Positions 41,129 through 50,642 of a DNA stretch of 64,000 nt are shown piece after piece; position 1 is the stretch's first letter; the number at the start of each line of letters is the position of its first letter. The stretch is from Flavivirga aquimarina (GTDB lineage Bacteria; Bacteroidota; Bacteroidia; Flavobacteriales; Flavobacteriaceae), in the NCBI RefSeq assembly GCF_030540835.1, contig NZ_JAUOEK010000066.1:30085-94084 (forward strand). The letters are read 5' to 3'. The position numbers were made by a program, and so were the translations under genes. The notes under the pieces are model-generated. The model saw only the letters and a program-made list of their open reading frames with translations, was not told the DNA's origin and did no database searches.

Positions 41129-42625
41129 TTATACTTTATTTGGTATTACAATCGTTTGAATAGCCTGTGCATCAATTGTAATTTCCACCATCTTGTCATA
41201 GAGTGATAGGTTTATAGTTTTTGGGGTATTAAATTCATTAAAAAGCACTACTGCAATGGAGCCATCAGGGTTTTTTGCAGCTGTAGCCATAAGTTTTTTA
41301 TCGGAGTTTTCTACTTCAATAATTTTTGCTTCTGGTCTTATATATTTACTAAAATGAGCCATGGTATGGTAAAGCGGTGTGAAGTAAACTTCATCTTCAT
41401 TTGGGTCTACAATTACTGGTGCTATACACCAGTTTTCAAACCAGTTTGGACCACCTTGTCTGTCTAAAACCATATTCCAATCTACCCAACCGTCAACCCA
41501 ATTATTAAGGCAACCAATAATATCTCTTGCATACCGGTTTACAGGTGCATATTTTGGGTGTAAATGTTTTTGTTCTTCTGGTGCCCAATCCCAACCCCAA
41601 TCGGTAGCTTCTTTTTTCCAGTACCATGCATCATCTTTCCAAACAGGAATTTGCGAATCTATGCAACCTTCTGTTTCTATTAAATATTTATCTGGCGCTT
41701 TATTATGGGCATATTGTAAGGCTTCAGGAAAATAATCATAGGTGCTTTCATACCAATGTATCGCAGTTCCGTGAAAGTATTTTGAAGATGCTTCATCTCG
41801 ATACATTTCATCTACCCATTCTTTTAAGCCGGCTCTGTTTTGATCGTAGCCTAAAATAATTTTATCGCCATAACCATCGGCTTCTAATTTTGGGCCTAAA
41901 TGAAACTGAACAAAGTCAGTCATTTCTTTTGGATTAAAGTGCATGCTTTCCCAATTGTTACCATTCCCATGAGGTTCATTTTCAACAGTAAACCCCCAGA
42001 TATCAATTCCTTCATTTTTATAAGCGTCTAAATATTTAGAAAAGAACAACGCCCATGTATCATAATATTCGGGTAAAAGTTTACCTCCAACCCAACTGTT
42101 ATTATCTTTCATCCAAGGTGCTGCAGACCATGGTGAAGCGAATATTTTAAAGCCATCTTCTGATACTGCCATAGCATCTTTTATCATAGGAATTAAATCA
42201 TCTATGTCTTCTTTAATGGTAAAATGCTCCAAGTTTTTATCACCTTCAACTGGGGTATAAGAGTAGTTTGTTAGGGAAAAATCGCAAGAATTCATATGGG
42301 TTCTTGTTAATGAATATCTAGCTCCTTCTTTAGCAAAGTATGCTTTTAAAATAGTGTCTCTATTTTTTTTGCTTAGTCTGTTTAACAGGTAAGCAGAAGA
42401 TTCTGTAAAAGCACCTCCAAAACCAGAAATGGTCTGAAATGTTTTTTCGGGGTTTAATTTGATATTAACCACAGAATCAACCTTTGTAAATGATGTAAGC
42501 TTTGTAAGCTTATTGCCCTTTGCTGAGGTTTCATAAACCTCTACATTCAAATTATTGGTACCCTCATTACACCCTGTTAAGATCGATATCGCCATAATTA
42601 GTATGATATAGTTAATCTGTTTCAT
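41129..42625 (-). CDS. Glycoside hydrolase family 30 lipoprotein (likely beta-1,6- or beta-1,3-glucanase)
   Basis: A 498-residue protein with lipobox ISILTGC (Cys19). The GH30 TIM barrel shows FQTISGFGGAFTESSAYLL, SLTRTHMNSCDFS, and FKIFASPWSAAPWMKDN. The acid/base is Glu217 in FTVENEPHG, and the nucleophile is probably Glu319 in LIETEGC. A C-terminal beta-domain follows. GH30 enzymes of laminarin loci usually remove the beta-1,6-linked branches. That specificity is inferred from the neighbours. Its start overlaps the preceding gene by 4 bases (ATGA). Confidence 0.92.
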   Translation of the reverse strand: MKQINYIILIMAISILTGCNEGTNNLNVEVYETSAKGNKLTKLTSFTKVDSVVNIKLNPEKTFQTISGFGGAFTESSAYLLNRLSKKNRDTILKAYFAKEGARYSLTRTHMNSCDFSLTNYSYTPVEGDKNLEHFTIKEDIDDLIPMIKDAMAVSEDGFKIFASPWSAAPWMKDNNSWVGGKLLPEYYDTWALFFSKYLDAYKNEGIDIWGFTVENEPHGNGNNWESMHFNPKEMTDFVQFHLGPKLEADGYGDKIILGYDQNRAGLKEWVDEMYRDEASSKYFHGTAIHWYESTYDYFPEALQYAHNKAPDKYLIETEGCIDSQIPVWKDDAWYWKKEATDWGWDWAPEEQKHLHPKYAPVNRYARDIIGCLNNWVDGWVDWNMVLDRQGGPNWFENWCIAPVIVDPNEDEVYFTPLYHTMAHFSKYIRPEAKIIEVENSDKKLMATAAKNPDGSIAVVLFNEFNTPKTINLSLYDKMVEITIDAQAIQTIVIPNKV

Positions 42626-43626
42626 TCGTTTGGTTTTTTTAGATATTGGGCTTTAATAACCTCAAAGGTTTTTTTCTTATGTCTATCTATATCAACTATT
42701 CCCCAGTATTCTTCATTTGGTGAACCATCATACGGTACGCCACTACTTTTAGGAGCCCATCCTCCAATATCTTGCTGGTTTGGGTTTCCTGCTTTCCACC
42801 AACCATCGGTAAATGAAAACATTGTTACTCCTAAACAAACATCAATATTGTTAAAGACACTATTTAATATATTCTTGTTGGCCACAGCTTGTGCATCTTC
42901 ATTAATCCCTTGTGAGAACCCGTCACTTTCAATAGTCATATAACTATCACCACCGGCTTCGGAGAAATACATGGGTTTATTACTTACAGTCTTCCATTGG
43001 GTATATATGGTTCCAGGATTATCCCATCTATATACATTGATTCCCCAAACATCAATATTAGGGGACGAGTTTAAAGCTAATTCATCGGGAAGTTCTCCAT
43101 GTGCGGTTGTAACAGGGTGATTAGGGTCTGTTTTATGGATTTTAGCGGCAGCATTATTCATGGCTTTATACCAATTTTTTATATCGCCTTCAAACCATTC
43201 TGGGTGATAATTGTATTCATTACCTAGTTCCCACATTAAAATTGCAGGATGTGTTTTGTATTTGTTAACGTAGTCTATAAAAGTCCCAGATTTAATATCG
43301 AAAACCCCTCCTTGGTCATACCCAAAACCAAGAACAATTTTCATATTGGCTTCATTAATTTTGTCTAAAACAGTTATATCGGTGATAGGTTTATAAACTC
43401 TAATCGTATTAATACTAGCTTCCTGCATTAAAGTAAGATCTTGACCTAAGGTTTCGAAGCTTCTATTTTTACTACCTTTTTGTACAGGATGATAACAAAT
43501 ACCTTTAATTATATAAGGTTGATTGTTTGTTAGTATTTGTCTTCCGGATATAGAAATCGTGTTATGTTGTTCTTTGCAGGAAAAACATAGACAACCAATT
43601 AGCAGTATTAAAATAAATATTCTCAT
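42622..43626 (-). CDS. Clan GH-A glycosidase lipoprotein (GH2-type TIM barrel or related)
   Basis: A 334-residue protein with lipobox IGCLCFSC (Cys17). It looks like an isolated TIM barrel: QPYIIKGICYHPV, IRVYKPITDITVLDKI, acid/base Glu137 in LMWELGNEYNYHP, WGINVYRWDNPG, and nucleophile Glu223 in PMYFSEAGGDSY. The pattern resembles the barrel domain of GH2 enzymes and some beta-glucanosyl enzymes, without the accessory GH2 beta-domains. The exact family is uncertain. Its neighbours suggest action on laminarin fragments in the periplasm or at the surface. Confidence 0.75.
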   Translation of the reverse strand: MRIFILILLIGCLCFSCKEQHNTISISGRQILTNNQPYIIKGICYHPVQKGSKNRSFETLGQDLTLMQEASINTIRVYKPITDITVLDKINEANMKIVLGFGYDQGGVFDIKSGTFIDYVNKYKTHPAILMWELGNEYNYHPEWFEGDIKNWYKAMNNAAAKIHKTDPNHPVTTAHGELPDELALNSSPNIDVWGINVYRWDNPGTIYTQWKTVSNKPMYFSEAGGDSYMTIESDGFSQGINEDAQAVANKNILNSVFNNIDVCLGVTMFSFTDGWWKAGNPNQQDIGGWAPKSSGVPYDGSPNEEYWGIVDIDRHKKKTFEVIKAQYLKKPNE

Positions 43627-43627
43627 A

Positions 43628-44899
43628 TTATTCTTGTATTAGAACATTTTCAAAATTTGGTAGTAAAATATCTTTTAGTAGTGCTTCTTTGTCCCCGTTA
43701 TACGTTTTGGTTATGGGGTTTCCATTTCGAGTTAACCCCTTAAAATAGCCTTTGTCTACTAAATCCCAAAGCGCGTATTTTGCTTTTCCATCTATAGTAA
43801 ATAACCCAAAATGATTTTCTGAACCTTTAGAGTTTTTAGCATCTTTCCACTGTTCATCAAAAGCTTCAAAATAGAAGCAGGACATGTTCTCTTTTTTAGT
43901 CCACGCTCTCATGTGTTTGTAGAATAAGGCTTCTTTGTATTCATCTACAGCTCTGGATCCTTTTATTCCATAATGACCGTTTGAAACTGTAGCCCAGCCT
44001 GTTTCACCGATGTGTATGGGTTTGTTTACCCCAAGACTTTTCATGTAATTAAAAACGCTATTATATTGTTGTACGGCATATTGTTTGGCTTTAAGCATTA
44101 GGCTATCTACCATATCTAATTTTGATGCATCTTCAGAAATACCTTCAAGGTTCCAAAAGACAGGGTTGTAATGTGTGTCATGCATTGGGTAAGTATGCAT
44201 AGAAATAAAATCTACAGCTTTAATGAGCGCATTTAAATCCTCAACATGGTACTCACTGCTACCACCTCCCCATGAGGCGAAATTATCTGAACTTGTAATC
44301 CATAAATCTTTGGATAATTCGCCTTGTTTTTTTAAATCTTGTAGATGATTAACCCATTTTAAAATAACGTTTGGTTGTACATAGTAACTGGTCGCCCATT
44401 TTACCATGGCTTCATTACCTACTGCAATTATTTTTACAATATCCGGGTAGGTTTTGGCTAAAGAGATTGTAGTATTTATTTCAACGGAGTTCCTTTCGCT
44501 TTCCTCGTTATGATTTGGTTCTCCATGCTCCCAGTTAAATGCATTTTTACAATCTATCCATGCTCCCAACATGACATACATTTCGAAACTTGAATTCTCC
44601 TTTTTCAATTGACTTATGGCTTCCAGTAGGTTTGATGCTTGTGGATAGTGCACGTTATAAGTTCTTAACACTTTAATTCCCATAGCTGACAAGATTCTGA
44701 AATCTTCTTTTAATTCATCTATCGTGGGTTGGTTATCTCTAGTTTTTGTACGATAACCTCCATATGAAATTGCTAAATATTCTGGGTTGCCTAAAATATC
44801 TGCAGCTGTTATAGTCATTTTTTCTTCAGGTTTTTCATTACATCCAAACACAGTAATCAAAACAGTTAGAGTTAATATGTCCTTTAAACATGTTTTCAT
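43628..44899 (-). CDS. GH17-like glycosidase lipoprotein
   Basis: A 423-residue protein from the preferred start at 44899. An in-frame ATG at 44926 would put 9 polar residues before the signal. The lipobox is LITVFGC (Cys20). The barrel has the GH17-type acid/base context IIAVGNEAMVKWA and nucleophile context IHIGETGWATVSNG, followed by FYFEAFDEQWKDAKNSKGSENHFG. It differs from the shorter cytosolic GH17 and may be a distinct subgroup active on beta-1,3-glucan chains. It is 1 base from the next gene of the operon. Confidence 0.85.
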   Translation of the reverse strand: MKTCLKDILTLTVLITVFGCNEKPEEKMTITAADILGNPEYLAISYGGYRTKTRDNQPTIDELKEDFRILSAMGIKVLRTYNVHYPQASNLLEAISQLKKENSSFEMYVMLGAWIDCKNAFNWEHGEPNHNEESERNSVEINTTISLAKTYPDIVKIIAVGNEAMVKWATSYYVQPNVILKWVNHLQDLKKQGELSKDLWITSSDNFASWGGGSSEYHVEDLNALIKAVDFISMHTYPMHDTHYNPVFWNLEGISEDASKLDMVDSLMLKAKQYAVQQYNSVFNYMKSLGVNKPIHIGETGWATVSNGHYGIKGSRAVDEYKEALFYKHMRAWTKKENMSCFYFEAFDEQWKDAKNSKGSENHFGLFTIDGKAKYALWDLVDKGYFKGLTRNGNPITKTYNGDKEALLKDILLPNFENVLIQE

Positions 44900-44933
44900 G
44901 TGTTGAATTTTATGCCCTTTAGGCATTTATACA

Positions 44934-47900
44934 TTATCTTTTTATTGAAACTATAATTTGTAAAACAGTTCCTGTTCTTTGAAAAATTTGCCTGCTCGTT
45001 TCTATATCAAGGCTTTGTTTTTCTGATTCTATATGTTTGTTTTTCTCAAAGACGACATGGATTCCGTTTTGATTTGATAGTTTATAAATAATAGGGATTT
45101 GGCAGTAGGTAAAACAAAGTGTATTTGCTTCTAATTGAATTTCTCTTTCTACCTTTTTTACATCTGTATATTTAAAAACTTTCGAGGTTTTTAAAAACTC
45201 TTCTGTGCGTAACAAACGTGGATTAAATGTGATGGAACTGTTATTTACATAAACGCCTAACTCACCTAGTCTGCATAGTATATCTTCTTTTACCTGACCA
45301 GTCATACCGGGTTGCTGTGCACCTTTTCCTGCTGGGGTATGTGAATATGGATCTGTTGGAAAAGCACCGTATAATTCTGGTGACTTATGCACACCTATTC
45401 CTGCCTGAATTTCGTAATAATGATCTAATAGTTTTCCTATTAGTTCGTCACTTTCTTTATTATTAATAGCAGACAAACAATTTTCTTGAACGGCTAATAA
45501 TAATTTAGATACCATATGCCAGTAAATAGACCCGAGTCCTTCGTAACCGAAAAAAGTTCCTGATCGTCCGGTAAAAGCTTTATGATTAAAAAGGTCTTCA
45601 AAAGTATTTAGTAGCTGTTTTGTGTCTTTTTCTACTAGACTATGATAGGTCTCGGGTAAATGAGTAAGGGCTTCTTTTAGACTGTTTGCGTTATTAAAAT
45701 TACCATTAAAGTGATAGTTTCCTAAAATATCTTTTTCGATAATATCTGTATTACTGTTTTTTACTAATTGCTTTAATAAATCAGATTGTTCTACTTGTTC
45801 TATAGGAATATTGTTTTTCTTATCAAATCTTGGTAATTCTTTATTTGGATATAAAATGTAGCTGTATTGATCCTTTCTAAACAAGGGGCTGTTTTTTAAC
45901 CCGTCTAATAATTCTAAAGCTTGTGAAGGAGATAAATAACCTGAACTTAAAGCTGCTACTTGCCCTTCAAGCATTTCAGGTAAATATGAGATAGAGACTT
46001 CGTTTTCGTTTTCGACCGTCATTAAATTATAGGCATGGTATAAACCGTCTACACGTTTATTTGCTTTAATACTATGTTCTAAATATAATTTTGTAATGCT
46101 AAGAAACTCTAAGAGCCCTGATTTAGTAATACTGGATTTTTCGTCTGAAAAACCATTTTTATAAATAGTCAACCTATAAGTGCTTCCTGCCATACCCAGA
46201 CTGTCCAGAATCTTTTTTCTGTCTTGATTAGATATTGTGCCTTTTAAGATGTTTTTATTGGTATGCAGTGTAATAAATATTTGCTTGAAAAAGACATGTA
46301 ATTCCTTTGAGATTTCAATGTCATTTAAATCTAATTTTAATATTATTTTTTCGAAGAAATTGAAAAAACGTTGTAGATAATAAAGGGTTACCATAGACAC
46401 TCCATTACCAACAAGTGCATTGTTTGCATCATTCCATTCGGGTCTTTGGGTATTTAACCAAATGCCACCTTCTGGAATAAAGTTTGAAAGCTTAGCCAAT
46501 ACGGTAACTAATAGTTTTTCAATTAAATTTACTTTATAAATCTTTGAATTTGTATCTGTAATTAAAGCTCCATCTGCTCCTAATTCTTGTTTCCTTTCAT
46601 TAATTAGATCGTTTAATTTATAGTCAAAATCGACAGTGTCTTTAGGGTTTATTAGGATGTCTTCATAGCTTTTAATTTTATAAGGAACATTGGCATAAAC
46701 AAATAGCTTTTCATTGAATCTTTTTTCTAATTGATTTGGGTAATGGTTTTCTATAAATTCTAGGAATTTTAAAAGGTATATAATTTGATGGTCTCCCCAA
46801 TAACCAATATACGACCATGGGTCGTTTTCTTCAATAACTTCCCAATCGAAACCATCTTTGGTTACTCGATACGGATTGTAACCTTCAAATGTTGAGGCGT
46901 TTAAAAACTTATGAATCATGCTTTCCATAAACTCAGGATATGCATGAGCTAAAGCTTCCCAATTCTGGAAAATGTCTCGCCAGTTTCCTTCGTAATCTAA
47001 TATTTTAGAACCGTCAATTTCGCTTCTGGTATTAATGGAAAATTTATTCCAAGGTCTGCTAGGGTCTCCGTGTCTTCTACTAAACTTTAGCGGTAAATAT
47101 TCAAAACAGAGTCTTTTAAAATCATGGTTTTGACTTTTTTCTGCAAAAGCTTTGATGTCTCTTAAAGAAAACAAGTTTGGTAAGGCGTTTAATGTGTTTT
47201 TCTTTTTGCTAAATACATTTTTGTTTGCTTTTGAAATGTATTTTATAAAATCTTGTTTTTCTATGTTATAACCGTCATCAAAAATGCCTCCACGCATTAT
47301 ATTAAATAGGGTATTAGAGAAATGTCTGGTATTGGTTAATGGGTCTGCTGTTAGTTGTAAGCCATCTGAAGCTCCTGTTAACTTGATTAGTTTTTTTGTT
47401 CCGGCGTCAATGTCTTTTTGAACTATTTCAGAAATATTTGAGAGGTTTTTGATACTTTCAGATATTTGGATGACTCCAGAAATGGTTTGGTTTACATTCG
47501 CAACAAACATCCAGTTTTTTCTTGATTGCGGTTTCAATTCTAAATCGGATGAAATAAAATAAGCACCCTTTTCGGCTCTAATATCAACCTCTTGACTAAT
47601 TGCCAATTCTTTTCTAAAATTGTTCAGTTGTAATGATGATATTAAATAGGTTGGATTGTCTATTCCGGCAGACCAAACAATGTTAGCTTTTAAAGCTTCA
47701 CTAGGTTCTGCCTTATCAACAATAATAGCGCTTAATGCGAAAACGCCTAGACCTGTATTTGTATCTAATTCATTTTTCTTATAGGCATCAACCAGATTAC
47801 TTGCGCTATTTTGAAAGTCTGAAGTTATACCGCATGGAAGTATATTTTGTAATCCATCAAGAAGTTTGACTTTTATTATTGTGTCTGAATGATTTATTAG

Positions 47901-48386
47901 GGTTGATTTTTTCACAAAGCCAAATTGATTGCTTGAATTCCATTGATATCTGAATGTAAGCCCTAAGTCCTTGTTAATTTCTTCGAAAACAACTTTGTTT
48001 CCGTAAACGTTTTTATAAAGATTTCTTTGGGTTTTATATGTCCCCATTTGCCTTTCGGAAAAAGGCTCCCATATATGTGTTTTATTGTTTAAATAAACTT
48101 GAAAGATTGTTTTGCTTCCTGTAACATCGGCAGATTCGGTTATTTTATCATCTGTGTAATATGGAAACAATGAGGCATTCGAGTCTTTTCTTCCGGCTGT
48201 TAAACCGCCATTACTTGAAATAAACATCCAATGGTTGGAGTCGCTAACAATACTCATAAAAAAGGGACGCATAGCATCACTGTTTGAGATTTTATAAAAG
48301 GCTTCGTTATCGAAGTTTACCAAATCTCCCTTTACAAAGGATTCATTAGATTTTTTTTCTTTTTCTATATATGTGGCATTCATCAT
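44934..48386 (-). CDS. Very large beta-1,3-glucan phosphorylase-like protein (GH149, possibly GH161)
   Basis: A 1150-residue protein without signal peptide, hence cytosolic. The N-terminal part is a beta-sandwich-like domain (MRPFFMSIVSDSNHWMFISSNGGLTAGR). A helical barrel follows with RPEWNDANNALVGNGVS, in which Asp653 is the expected general acid, as in GH94-related phosphorylases. The end is again beta-rich. Size and motif fit GH149 beta-1,3-glucan phosphorylases; GH161 is the alternative. Such enzymes split beta-1,3-gluco-oligosaccharides with phosphate into glucose-1-phosphate. In this locus it would replace a GH3 beta-glucosidase and save ATP. It lies between GH16 and GH17 genes of the same operon. 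Confidence 0.8.
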   Translation of the reverse strand: MMNATYIEKEKKSNESFVKGDLVNFDNEAFYKISNSDAMRPFFMSIVSDSNHWMFISSNGGLTAGRKDSNASLFPYYTDDKITESADVTGSKTIFQVYLNNKTHIWEPFSERQMGTYKTQRNLYKNVYGNKVVFEEINKDLGLTFRYQWNSSNQFGFVKKSTLINHSDTIIKVKLLDGLQNILPCGITSDFQNSASNLVDAYKKNELDTNTGLGVFALSAIIVDKAEPSEALKANIVWSAGIDNPTYLISSLQLNNFRKELAISQEVDIRAEKGAYFISSDLELKPQSRKNWMFVANVNQTISGVIQISESIKNLSNISEIVQKDIDAGTKKLIKLTGASDGLQLTADPLTNTRHFSNTLFNIMRGGIFDDGYNIEKQDFIKYISKANKNVFSKKKNTLNALPNLFSLRDIKAFAEKSQNHDFKRLCFEYLPLKFSRRHGDPSRPWNKFSINTRSEIDGSKILDYEGNWRDIFQNWEALAHAYPEFMESMIHKFLNASTFEGYNPYRVTKDGFDWEVIEENDPWSYIGYWGDHQIIYLLKFLEFIENHYPNQLEKRFNEKLFVYANVPYKIKSYEDILINPKDTVDFDYKLNDLINERKQELGADGALITDTNSKIYKVNLIEKLLVTVLAKLSNFIPEGGIWLNTQRPEWNDANNALVGNGVSMVTLYYLQRFFNFFEKIILKLDLNDIEISKELHVFFKQIFITLHTNKNILKGTISNQDRKKILDSLGMAGSTYRLTIYKNGFSDEKSSITKSGLLEFLSITKLYLEHSIKANKRVDGLYHAYNLMTVENENEVSISYLPEMLEGQVAALSSGYLSPSQALELLDGLKNSPLFRKDQYSYILYPNKELPRFDKKNNIPIEQVEQSDLLKQLVKNSNTDIIEKDILGNYHFNGNFNNANSLKEALTHLPETYHSLVEKDTKQLLNTFEDLFNHKAFTGRSGTFFGYEGLGSIYWHMVSKLLLAVQENCLSAINNKESDELIGKLLDHYYEIQAGIGVHKSPELYGAFPTDPYSHTPAGKGAQQPGMTGQVKEDILCRLGELGVYVNNSSITFNPRLLRTEEFLKTSKVFKYTDVKKVEREIQLEANTLCFTYCQIPIIYKLSNQNGIHVVFEKNKHIESEKQSLDIETSRQIFQRTGTVLQIIVSIKR

Positions 48387-48499
48387 AAATTCTCGTATTA
48401 TTTACTTATAAGAGGTTTGCTATATGTGTCGATTTAAATTATAAAGTTGGGTCAAAAGGACTGGTTTTCTCCCATTTATATCTATCAATTAAACTACTT

Positions 48500-49597
48500 C
48501 TATTGATAAACTCTTATATAATCTATTTCCATAGTATCTTCCGTGAATCCAGAATTTATAGTTCCTCCTAGTGTGCCCCCCATGGCAATATTCAAAATCA
48601 GGAAGAAATCCTTGTTAAAGGGTAAATTATTATTTAATGCTATTTCATAGTATTCAACCTCATCTAAGAATATTTTAATGTAGGTCTCAGTCCACTCCAT
48701 GGAATAAACATGAAACTCTGTAGCAGCATTCGATATAGTACTTTCTAGACCATAACTAGCAGTATTACCGTTATCTGACCAATGGCAAGTACCTAAAACT
48801 TTATTTTTATCGGCTCCTGTTTGCTCCATGATATCTATTTCTCCGCAAATAGGCCATCCAACAGAGTCTATATTAGATCCTAACAACCATATTGCAGGCC
48901 ATGTTCCTTGTGAAGCAGGTAATTTTGCTCTTACTTCAACCGTACCATAAGTAAAATCAAACTTATCTTTAGTGATTAACCTAGCTGAGGTATACGCTTT
49001 TGTACTATTTTGAAACGTATAATTCTCTTTTTTCGCTACTATTTTTAAGGTACCATTAGAAATAAATGCATTTTCAAGTCTATCGGTATAGTGTTGTACC
49101 TCTTCATTCCACCAGCTACCATTATTTGGAGGAACTGTTTCTGCAAACCATTTAGCTGTATCTACAGCTCCTTCAACATCAAACTCGTCTGCCCAAATTA
49201 ATTGAGGTTCAGATGAATCGGTAACATATACATCAATAGTTTTGAACGTGCTTATACTGTGATCTGTACTTGAGTATGCAAATACCGTTATGAGATAACT
49301 GTTAGTTCCTTTTGTTGTAAACGTATGTTCTAAACTACCATCTGCATCTTGTATTTCTGCTTCACTTCCAAACTTAAACCCAAACTTTACAGCATTGGTT
49401 GCTGTCGCGGTGCATTGTATAACACCAGAACCATCTCCATTGGGGTTATTACTGTCAGCCCCTACAATATTCACTGTTAAGACTAAATTAGAAGGGGTAA
49501 TAGTTTCTGGTTCTACTGGAGGACTAATAGCGTCATCTCCTCCACTAGAACAAGATACTAGCAAAACAAAAACAAAAAAATAGAGTCGCTTTAACAT
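48500..49597 (-). CDS. GH16 endo-beta-1,3-glucanase (laminarinase) lipoprotein with N-terminal PKD-like domain
   Basis: A 365-residue protein with lipobox VLLVSC (Cys16). Residues about 35-127 form a PKD-like beta-sandwich (NLVLTVNIVGADSNNPNGDG). From about 132 the GH16 jelly roll follows: LIWADEFDVEGAVD, YTSARLITKDKFDFTYGTVE, WPAIWLLG, then CGEIDIMEQTG with nucleophile Glu253, Asp255 and acid/base Glu258. The end DTMEIDYIRVYQ is typical. GEIDIMEQTG is the bacterial laminarinase form (GH16_3). It is likely the outer-surface enzyme that cuts laminarin for uptake. Confidence 0.95.
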   Translation of the reverse strand: MLKRLYFFVFVLLVSCSSGGDDAISPPVEPETITPSNLVLTVNIVGADSNNPNGDGSGVIQCTATATNAVKFGFKFGSEAEIQDADGSLEHTFTTKGTNSYLITVFAYSSTDHSISTFKTIDVYVTDSSEPQLIWADEFDVEGAVDTAKWFAETVPPNNGSWWNEEVQHYTDRLENAFISNGTLKIVAKKENYTFQNSTKAYTSARLITKDKFDFTYGTVEVRAKLPASQGTWPAIWLLGSNIDSVGWPICGEIDIMEQTGADKNKVLGTCHWSDNGNTASYGLESTISNAATEFHVYSMEWTETYIKIFLDEVEYYEIALNNNLPFNKDFFLILNIAMGGTLGGTINSGFTEDTMEIDYIRVYQ

Positions 49598-49673
49598 AGG
49601 GTAAAAATTAAATAGGGAATGTTAATGTAAAGGAGCAAAATTATTTTGCCCCTTTACATTTTATAGATAAAAG

Positions 49674-50630
49674 TTAGTCGTTGGGATTATCGGTTTGATA
49701 TCTACAATACCATGCTAAATCAGAGTTAGAACTGTCGGTCATTCTAACATACAAGGTTGTATCTGTTATTTCTATAATTTCAATTTCACTAACGTTTACA
49801 TACCAACTCATAAACCCATTATCGGAAAAGGTTATGGTGGTTCCTCTATATGTTGGGTCAACACCATCTATGGTTGCAATAGATGAAGATGGGCTAAAAC
49901 TAACATTTTTAACACCATCAAGAGAAGGCGCAACGTCTAATCCATGGCATGAATCCCCGTCTACACCTATTGACGCAGCAAAGTCTCCTGGCGTATATGC
50001 TATATCTGTTAATTGTTCGAAAGTTAAGTTGCCATCAGCAGACTGAGTAAAAACAAACTCTGCATCGTACATGCAAAGCTTATCTGCATGCCATGCATTA
50101 GAGGTAAACCAAGCAGAGTATGTATGTGAATTATCGGCTTGTACTGTATTTGGGCCTAAACCTATGTTTCCAGTCTTATCTGCTGCCCAATACCAAGTTT
50201 TACTTGCTCCAGCTCCTCCACTTAAAAAATCTTTTGCTTCTTGATCTTCAAAAGAACTAAAAACATCTACATTTATAGAAGTAGTTGTCGTAATGCCTCC
50301 TCTACCAGAAGCCATAACCGTTACTGTATATGTGTTTGTGCCTGTTTGAGTAAACCTGTGTGTTACTTCTCCAGATGATGCAACTTCAATATCGGTATTA
50401 TCTCCAAAATTATAACGATATGTTATAGCATCATTAGACGTTGCTGTAAAGTTTACAAACCCTGTTCCATCACCATTCGGATTACTTGCGTCTACCCCTA
50501 CTATTTCAGCAGAAATAGTAACGTTGCTTGGGGCTATGATATCTCCAAATGTACCTTCATCATCTTGACAGCTATTTAATAGCAAGATGATAGTTGCAAA
50601 TATTCCAAAGTTATATTTTAAATTTTTCAT
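49674..50630 (-). CDS. Surface glycan-binding lipoprotein with PKD-like domain
   Basis: A 318-residue protein with lipobox ILLLNSC (Cys21). Residues about 35-125 are a PKD-like domain (ISAEIVGVDASNPNGDGTG, YRYNFGDNTDIEV). This is clearly related to the N-terminal module of the adjacent GH16. A second domain of about 180 residues follows, with many tryptophans and aromatics (KTWYWAADKTGNIGLGPN, YSAWFTSNAWHADKLCMYD), suggesting carbohydrate contact. There are no catalytic residues. The position after the other binding lipoprotein and before GH16 fits a SusE/SusF-like role. Confidence 0.82.
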   Translation of the reverse strand: MKNLKYNFGIFATIILLLNSCQDDEGTFGDIIAPSNVTISAEIVGVDASNPNGDGTGFVNFTATSNDAITYRYNFGDNTDIEVASSGEVTHRFTQTGTNTYTVTVMASGRGGITTTTSINVDVFSSFEDQEAKDFLSGGAGASKTWYWAADKTGNIGLGPNTVQADNSHTYSAWFTSNAWHADKLCMYDAEFVFTQSADGNLTFEQLTDIAYTPGDFAASIGVDGDSCHGLDVAPSLDGVKNVSFSPSSSIATIDGVDPTYRGTTITFSDNGFMSWYVNVSEIEIIEITDTTLYVRMTDSSNSDLAWYCRYQTDNPND

Positions 50631-50642
50631 GAGTTTAATTTT

